Shown piece after piece: positions 59,763 through 64,000 of a stretch of DNA of 64,000 bases (the stretch's first letter is position 1; each line of letters starts with the position of its first letter). The position numbers were made by a program, and so were the translations under genes. This DNA comes from Ruminococcus sp. YE71. Lineage in GTDB: Bacteria > Bacillota > Clostridia > Oscillospirales > Ruminococcaceae. The stretch spans positions 25,937 through 89,936 of the forward strand of contig NZ_FPIR01000004.1 in assembly GCF_900119155.1 (NCBI RefSeq), given 5' to 3'. The notes beneath the pieces are model-generated. The model saw only the letters and a program-made list of their open reading frames with translations, was not told the DNA's origin and ran no database searches.

Positions 59763-60515
59763 TCAGCTGTTGCCCTTTGAAGAATTTCCTTTTTCAATTG
59801 CGGTGCGGAGCGCCCTGAGTTCATCGGGTTTGAGGTCTCTCCACTCGCCGGGTTTGAGCATACCGAGCCTTACAGGTCCAACCGAGGTGCGCTTGAGTCT
59901 TGCGACCTCCAGTCCCACAGCCTCGCACATCTTGCGTATCTGTCTGTTCCTGCCCTCGCTGATGGTCATCTGAAGCACAACTCTGCCCTGCTGTTTTTCC
60001 AGCACGATCACGGTACACGGCAGCGTCTTTCTGCCGTCGATGACAACACCCTCGGCGAGTTTCACCAGCGTCTCGTCGTCGATATCGGGGCGGACGGTGA
60101 CGCGGTATGTCTTGGTGATATGCTTTGAGGGGTGCATGATGTCGTTTGCGAGCTTGCCGTCGTTTGTGAACAGCAGCAGTCCCTCGGAGTTCTTGTCGAG
60201 TCTGCCGATGGGGTAGACCCTGTCGCCCACGCCCGTAAGCAGTTCGGTAACGTTCTTTCTGTCAAGCTCGTCGCTCATGGTGGTGACGTAGCCGCGGGGC
60301 TTGTTGAGCATTATGTAGCGCAGGGTACGCCTGCGCTCGATGCGTATCGGTTCGCCGTCGATGCTGATGAGATCCTTCGAGGGGTCTGCCTTGTCGCCGA
60401 CCTTGACAGGTCTGCCGTTTACCTTGACGCGACCCTGTGCGATAAGCTCCTCAGCCTTCCTGCGCGAGCAGATGCCGTTGTCCGAAATGATCTTTTGCAG
60501 TCTTACTTTTTCCAT
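59763..60515 (-). CDS. RluB/RsuA-family pseudouridine synthase
   Basis: 250 residues. It has an N-terminal S4 RNA-binding domain (RLQKIISDNGICSRRKAEEL) and the catalytic domain with motif II YPIGRLDKNSEGLLLFTNDG (catalytic Asp of GRLD), then KTYRVTV and a C-terminal 'ISEGRNRQIRKMCEAVGLEV' motif. It modifies a uridine in 23S rRNA (RluB-like) or 16S rRNA (RsuA-like); RluB is more usual for this length in Firmicutes. GGAGGAGG before ATG 60515 selects that start. It ends the scpB-dacF cluster. Confidence 0.92.
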   Translation of the reverse strand: MEKVRLQKIISDNGICSRRKAEELIAQGRVKVNGRPVKVGDKADPSKDLISIDGEPIRIERRRTLRYIMLNKPRGYVTTMSDELDRKNVTELLTGVGDRVYPIGRLDKNSEGLLLFTNDGKLANDIMHPSKHITKTYRVTVRPDIDDETLVKLAEGVVIDGRKTLPCTVIVLEKQQGRVVLQMTISEGRNRQIRKMCEAVGLEVARLKRTSVGPVRLGMLKPGEWRDLKPDELRALRTAIEKGNSSKGNS

Positions 60516-60548
60516 AATAAACCTCCTCCGACTCCCGTCGGTAGACAC

Positions 60549-61709
60549 TTATCCGCCATTCCTCTTCCCGAGGATGGTGTCGATGTTTTTCAGCAGTTTT
60601 TTCCATTCGCTCTTCTCGGTCTTTACGACCTGCGTGCCCTCCACCGTGCGTATCGGCAGCTCGCATATGGACCGCTCACCCACATAGTAAGTCACGCTGC
60701 CCACCTGTTCGCCGCTTTCCACGGGCGCGAAAATGAACCTCTTCATGCGTACCTTCGCCTGCACCTTGTCCGCGGCGCTTTCGGGGAGCATGAGGTCAAG
60801 AGGCGCCGCAACCGCTGTGACGGTCTTTTTCTCACCGCCTGCAACAGCCACGCTGTATTCCCGTCCCGAGCCCTCCATGTGGGTCAGCCGCATTTTCGCA
60901 AAGCATCTGTCGTACAGTGCCGAGTGATCTTTCCAGTCGTCGGGGTCCCCCAGCGTCACGCAGACGAGCCTTGCGCCGTCGCGTTCGCACGCCGAGACAA
61001 GACATCTTTTCGCCTTGTCGGTGAAGCCTGTCTTTACCCCCACCACGCCCTCGCAGCTGCCCAGCAGACGGTTCGTGTTGGTGAGCCATCTGTCGTAAGG
61101 CGGCTGACCGAACCGCACCTTTATATACTTCTGCGAGCATATGGCGGCAAAGTCAGCGTTTTCAAGAGCGTTAGCGGCAAGCACAGCCATGTCATATGCC
61201 GACGAATAGTGTTCGTCGGTGTCGTCATCGAGTCCCGACGGGGTGACGAAATGGGTATCTTTCAGCCCCATCTGCACGGCGCGTGCGTTCATCTCCCCGA
61301 CGAACTTTTCCACGCTCCCCGACACTCTGACCGCGGCGGCATTTGCCGCGTCGTTGCCGCTCGGAAGCAGCATACCGCAGACCAGCGCACGCATGGTCAC
61401 GGTGTCGCCCTCGCGCAGACCCATCGACGAACCCTCGACCCTGACAGCCTCACTGTCAACGGTGAATTCCTCGTCGGGACTGCCGCTCTCAAGAGCTATG
61501 AGCGCGGACATTATCTTCGTGGTGCTCGCCATCGGAAGGCGTTCATGTTCGTCGTGGGCGTAGAGTATCTCACCCGTCCGCGTGTCGATAACGACCGCCG
61601 CCCTTGCGCTGTCGAGCCCCGTGCCGTGTGCCGATATCGGCAGCGCGAGCATACATATCACCAGACTGCAAAGCAGCACGAACAGAAATATCTGCCTGTT
61701 TATCTTCAT
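60549..61709 (-). CDS. dacF: D-alanyl-D-alanine carboxypeptidase (DacF/PBP5-type)
   Basis: 386 residues. A signal peptide (about 1-27) precedes the S11 peptidase domain with ASTTKIM (SxxK, Ser62), LPSGNDAAN (SxN) and VGVKTGFTDKAKR (KTG). A C-terminal beta domain follows (about 285-386). It trims the terminal D-Ala from peptidoglycan stem peptides and is probably held at the membrane by its C-terminus. The neighbours gerW and scpB place it as DacF, which in Bacillus is forespore-expressed; that expression is inferred here. AAAAGGAGGAG precedes the ATG. Confidence 0.93.
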   Translation of the reverse strand: MKINRQIFLFVLLCSLVICMLALPISAHGTGLDSARAAVVIDTRTGEILYAHDEHERLPMASTTKIMSALIALESGSPDEEFTVDSEAVRVEGSSMGLREGDTVTMRALVCGMLLPSGNDAANAAAVRVSGSVEKFVGEMNARAVQMGLKDTHFVTPSGLDDDTDEHYSSAYDMAVLAANALENADFAAICSQKYIKVRFGQPPYDRWLTNTNRLLGSCEGVVGVKTGFTDKAKRCLVSACERDGARLVCVTLGDPDDWKDHSALYDRCFAKMRLTHMEGSGREYSVAVAGGEKKTVTAVAAPLDLMLPESAADKVQAKVRMKRFIFAPVESGEQVGSVTYYVGERSICELPIRTVEGTQVVKTEKSEWKKLLKNIDTILGKRNGG

Positions 61710-61767
61710 TGCGCACTCCTCCTTTTAAGTTAGAATGCGCATCAAAGTCACAAAATATTATGAGAAA

Positions 61768-62157
61768 TTATTCCTCGCCGTCCTCGCCTTCGCCGTCGGG
61801 AGCGGTCTTCTTGTCAACAAAATCGATGATCTTGTCAACGACCTCGGGAACAACGTTAACGAGAGCGTTCTGATACGGGGTGTTGTTTGTCAGCTGGAGC
61901 AGCTTGGTCTCGCCGTTTCTCACAACGATGAACGCCAGCGGAGAGATGGTCACGCCGGCGCCCGAGCCGCCGCCGAAGCTGTCCTTAGAGCCCCAGTCGG
62001 TACCGCCCGAAGCAAGTCCGAAGGAGACCTTCGATACGGGGATGATGGTAGTGCCGTCGGGTGTGGTGACAGGCTTTCCTATCACGGTCTCCGAGTCGGA
62101 TATCTCCTTTACCTTAGCCATAGCCGAGGTCACAAGAGCTTCAAGATTTGTAGCCAT
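61768..62157 (-). CDS. gerW: GerW (YtfJ) family sporulation protein
   Basis: 129 residues. It carries the GerW signature TVIGKPVTTPDGTTIIPVSK, FGLASGGTDWG and the glycine-rich FGGGSGAGVTISPLAFIVV. In Bacillus GerW is a forespore protein needed for germination with some germinants. Homologues are also widespread in Clostridia that sporulate poorly. AAAGGAACG precedes ATG 62157, which I prefer over an upstream in-frame start. It lies between dacF and the DUF2953 gene, as in many Clostridia. Confidence 0.9.
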   Translation of the reverse strand: MATNLEALVTSAMAKVKEISDSETVIGKPVTTPDGTTIIPVSKVSFGLASGGTDWGSKDSFGGGSGAGVTISPLAFIVVRNGETKLLQLTNNTPYQNALVNVVPEVVDKIIDFVDKKTAPDGEGEDGEE

Positions 62158-62196
62158 AGAATTTCGTTCCTTTCTGCGGCGGACCGTCATGCGGTC

Positions 62197-63114
62197 TTAC
62201 GCCGATATGTCTGTATTTTCAGCCGTCAGCGCTTTTTTCGCACGTTTGGTCTGTATTTTTATGATAAGATATTTGACCGCCATACAGATAAGTATGCCGA
62301 TGATGGTGAGCAGCCGTACCTTCACGCGCAGCTTCACCGCGCCGTCGATGGTGTTTTCCGCCCATTTCACGTTCACATCGCACCGCTTGACGTTCTTGGG
62401 TTTAAGGGTGAACATCACCGCGATGTCCTTCAGCGTCTCGGATATGACCGCCTGTATGGAGCCGTAATATATCGCCGCCTCATGCGCGTCGAACCTGCCG
62501 ACCTCCACCCACGCGTCGTCGATGTAGAACCGAATGGTCTTGCAGAGCTGTCGGAAGCCCTTCCACGCCATCGGGATGTAGGGCTTGTACTTCTCGTACT
62601 TGGCTCTGAGCCCCTTCACCTTTGCCACAAGGGGATTTTCGCCCTTTTTCTTCTTGCTTTTCTTCGGGGCAGGCTCGTCGTCATCGGGCTCGCCGTCCCA
62701 CTGTTCGCCGTCAGGTTCGGGCTCATCGGGCTTGTAGTCCTCTTCGGGCTCGGTCTCCTGCGCCGTCTGCTGAGGTTCGGATACCGTCTCGGGCTTCGGC
62801 TCGGGGATATGGGACGTGTCATCCAGATCGTCGAAATCGTCGTCAGGCTCCTCATCGAAGCTGTCGTTCTCGGGCTCGGGCAGCTCGTCTTCTCCGCCTT
62901 TTTTCTTTCGCGGATAGACCTTTATCCCGAAGTATTTCGCGGATATCTCAACGCCGCTGCGGGAAGCGTTGACGTACACCACCACATCCACCGCGAGTGC
63001 CGCGATGATGAGCAGCAGAAGCACGAGAAGCGCTATCCGCACGGGCTTGAACGCTATCGAGAGTATCAGGACGACAGCCGCCGCGATCGCTATCAGTATT
63101 TTTTTGTTCGGCAA
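62197..63114 (-). CDS. DUF2953 membrane protein
   Basis: 305 residues. An N-terminal hydrophobic hairpin (about 6-48) is followed by a charged, Pro/Glu/Asp-rich linker (about 75-160). The conserved DUF2953 C-terminal part runs about 185-290 (FYIDDAWVEVGRFDAHEAAI, YYGSIQAVISETL, LKPKNVKRCDVNVKWAENT), with another helix near the end. The family often neighbours gerW (ytfJ) and its function is unknown. The best start is TTG at 63114, ten bases after AGGAG; no in-frame ATG is well placed. Confidence 0.78.
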   Translation of the reverse strand: MPNKKILIAIAAAVVLILSIAFKPVRIALLVLLLLIIAALAVDVVVYVNASRSGVEISAKYFGIKVYPRKKKGGEDELPEPENDSFDEEPDDDFDDLDDTSHIPEPKPETVSEPQQTAQETEPEEDYKPDEPEPDGEQWDGEPDDDEPAPKKSKKKKGENPLVAKVKGLRAKYEKYKPYIPMAWKGFRQLCKTIRFYIDDAWVEVGRFDAHEAAIYYGSIQAVISETLKDIAVMFTLKPKNVKRCDVNVKWAENTIDGAVKLRVKVRLLTIIGILICMAVKYLIIKIQTKRAKKALTAENTDISA

Positions 63115-63132
63115 CAGCCATCATCTCCTGGG

Positions 63133-63708
63133 TTATTCTTCGCTCGGCTCCTCTGCCTGTTCTACAACGGCGTCATCGAAGCTGAGCTGTTCTCTCCTGT
63201 CGGGGAGAGGCGGCAGCTCGTCCAGCGAGGAGAGCCCGAAGGCTCTGAGAAAATTATCGGTAGTCTTGTACGCGACAGGTCTGCCCGGAAGGTTGAGCCT
63301 GCCCGTTTCGCAAAGCAGGTCTTTTTCCACGAGGGAGTTTACCACGCTCGACGAATCGACTCCGCGGACGTGCTCGACGAAGGCTTTCGTGACGGGCTGA
63401 TTGTAAGCCGCTATCGTCAGCACCTCCATCGCCGCGGGCGAAAGGGTCGCGCCCTTTTTTATTTCGAGCACCGCCTTGACATCCGACGCGAACTGTTTCT
63501 TTACCGCGAGCTGGTAAGCGTCGTTCAGGCGCAGCAGCTCGATGCCGCTGTCCTCCTGCGAGTAACGCTCCGAGAGGTATTCCACAGCCTCGTTCAGCTC
63601 GCGCTTCGTCACGCCGAGTGCCGCGCATATTTTTTCGGCAGTGAGAGGGTCGCCGCTCGAAAACAATACTGCCTCAACATGAGCGGCAAGCTGTTTCAGA
63701 TCGATCAT
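63133..63708 (-). CDS. scpB: Segregation and condensation protein B
   Basis: 191 residues with two winged-helix domains, the ScpB layout: VEAVLFSSGDPLTAEKICAA, then TLSPAAMEVLTIAAYNQPVT, the 'VRGVDSSSVVNSLVEKDLL' stretch and GRPVAYKTTDNFLRAFGL. It binds ScpA and SMC to organise the chromosome. It overlaps the upstream gene by four bases (ATGA). Unusually, the gene directly upstream, as far as the window shows, does not look like the C-terminus of ScpA. Confidence 0.93.
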   Translation of the reverse strand: MIDLKQLAAHVEAVLFSSGDPLTAEKICAALGVTKRELNEAVEYLSERYSQEDSGIELLRLNDAYQLAVKKQFASDVKAVLEIKKGATLSPAAMEVLTIAAYNQPVTKAFVEHVRGVDSSSVVNSLVEKDLLCETGRLNLPGRPVAYKTTDNFLRAFGLSSLDELPPLPDRREQLSFDDAVVEQAEEPSEE

Positions 63709-64000
63709 AATCTCTCCCTCCGATAGCTCCAGCAGTTGCCTTCCGCAGGGTGACCCCAGCGGCAGCGTCTGCCGAAGCGGTTTTGCTTTATGTTCATGGC
63801 TTTTTCAGCGGCGGCAGGCATTTCGGGCTGCTCGTCGATGAAAAGCGAGAATGCAGGTATCGCCAGCGAATGGCGGCTGCTCACCGCTTCGAGAGCGATG
63901 TTCTTGACCGCAGGCTTTTTCTCCTCCGCCTGCTCGACTGTCACGGTCGGAGCGGTGTACTGCTCCTTCGGGGCGGTTCGCTCGATCGTCACGGTCGGGA
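63705..64000 (-). CDS. 3' end of an unidentified gene upstream of scpB
   Basis: Open to the window edge, so the start is outside. The visible ~98 residues have a repeated unit (PTVTIERTAPKEQYTAPTVT then VEQAEEKKP), a middle NIALEAVSSRHSLAIPAFSL, and a basic C-terminus with CRWGHPAEGNCW. The two cysteines and one histidine might bind metal. I do not recognise it. The ATGA overlap with scpB shows translational coupling. Confidence 0.6.
   Translation of the reverse strand, partial: PTVTIERTAPKEQYTAPTVTVEQAEEKKPAVKNIALEAVSSRHSLAIPAFSLFIDEQPEMPAAAEKAMNIKQNRFGRRCRWGHPAEGNCWSYRRERL

Noticed and set aside
60132..61733. Plus-strand open frame of 533 codons opposite the pseudouridine synthase and dacF
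   Set aside because: Both minus-strand genes are securely identified by catalytic motifs; the antisense frame has no ribosome site or family signature.

Overview
The window looks like chromosomal DNA from an anaerobic, Gram-positive, sporulation-lineage member of the Clostridia, most likely a Ruminococcus-type Oscillospiraceae. The support is: a GH5 polysaccharidase lipoprotein; a HydCBA [FeFe]-hydrogenase operon of the kind characterised in Ruminococcus albus; a scpB-DUF2953-gerW-dacF cluster; an M23 peptidase with a possible sporulation promoter; DUF1292 and zapA proteins; and consistent SigA promoters (TTGACA-17-TATAAT) and GGAGG ribosome sites. I see no rRNA, tRNA, CRISPR array, integrase or transposase.

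Layout. 1-3.4 kb: GH5 lipoprotein, DUF3592 protein and argS, all on the minus strand. 3.5-15.8 kb: a plus-strand accessory cluster with a zinc-ribbon membrane GTPase, a GrpE-like protein and a short Hsp70, then (after a mobile repeat) a second zinc-ribbon GTPase, an ABC ATPase and permease, a large GAP1-like protein and a C-type-lectin membrane protein. I read this as one multi-component, NTP-driven system. It resembles predicted prokaryotic conflict systems built on double-GTPases and GTPase-associated proteins. 15.9-28.8 kb: guaB, the M23 peptidase, hydCBA, pepF, a DUF5131-DUF4186 fusion, HPr and two membrane proteins. 28.9-42 kb, mostly minus strand: FecCD-type ABC pair, cheA/cheW, a PARG-like protein, a bPH2 pair, a fumarase alpha subunit, an amidohydrolase, dut, a U32 protein and zapA. 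42-50.7 kb: LRR/zinc-ribbon protein, small proteins, a 1.4-kb region without a conventional gene, PHP phosphatase, bioY with a likely BirA operator, a surface protein and an SCP-2 protein. 50.7-56.2 kb: an Hsp90-like operon with a large acidic protein, a lipoprotein and a membrane protein. 56.4-59.6 kb: three subunits of a biotin-dependent carboxyltransferase. 59.8-64 kb: rluB-type synthase, dacF, gerW, DUF2953, scpB and a truncated gene.

Two things stand out. First, the GTPase/Hsp70/ABC/GAP1 cluster. Second, the 45.05-46.51 kb transcription unit: one strong SigA promoter, a strong intrinsic terminator, and between them only repeated, hairpin-rich sequence studded with Shine-Dalgarno motifs. 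Many of these motifs precede reading frames of 2-16 codons. A ~190-nt module is duplicated in it with a compensatory base-pair change. It is either a very large structured RNA or a polycistronic micro-ORF array.

The intergenic DNA also carries a family of ~240-420 bp MITE-like repeats (at least six clear copies and two fragments) with palindromic ends, some with a nested second palindrome. Four minus-strand genes end in terminators that share the same stem arms.
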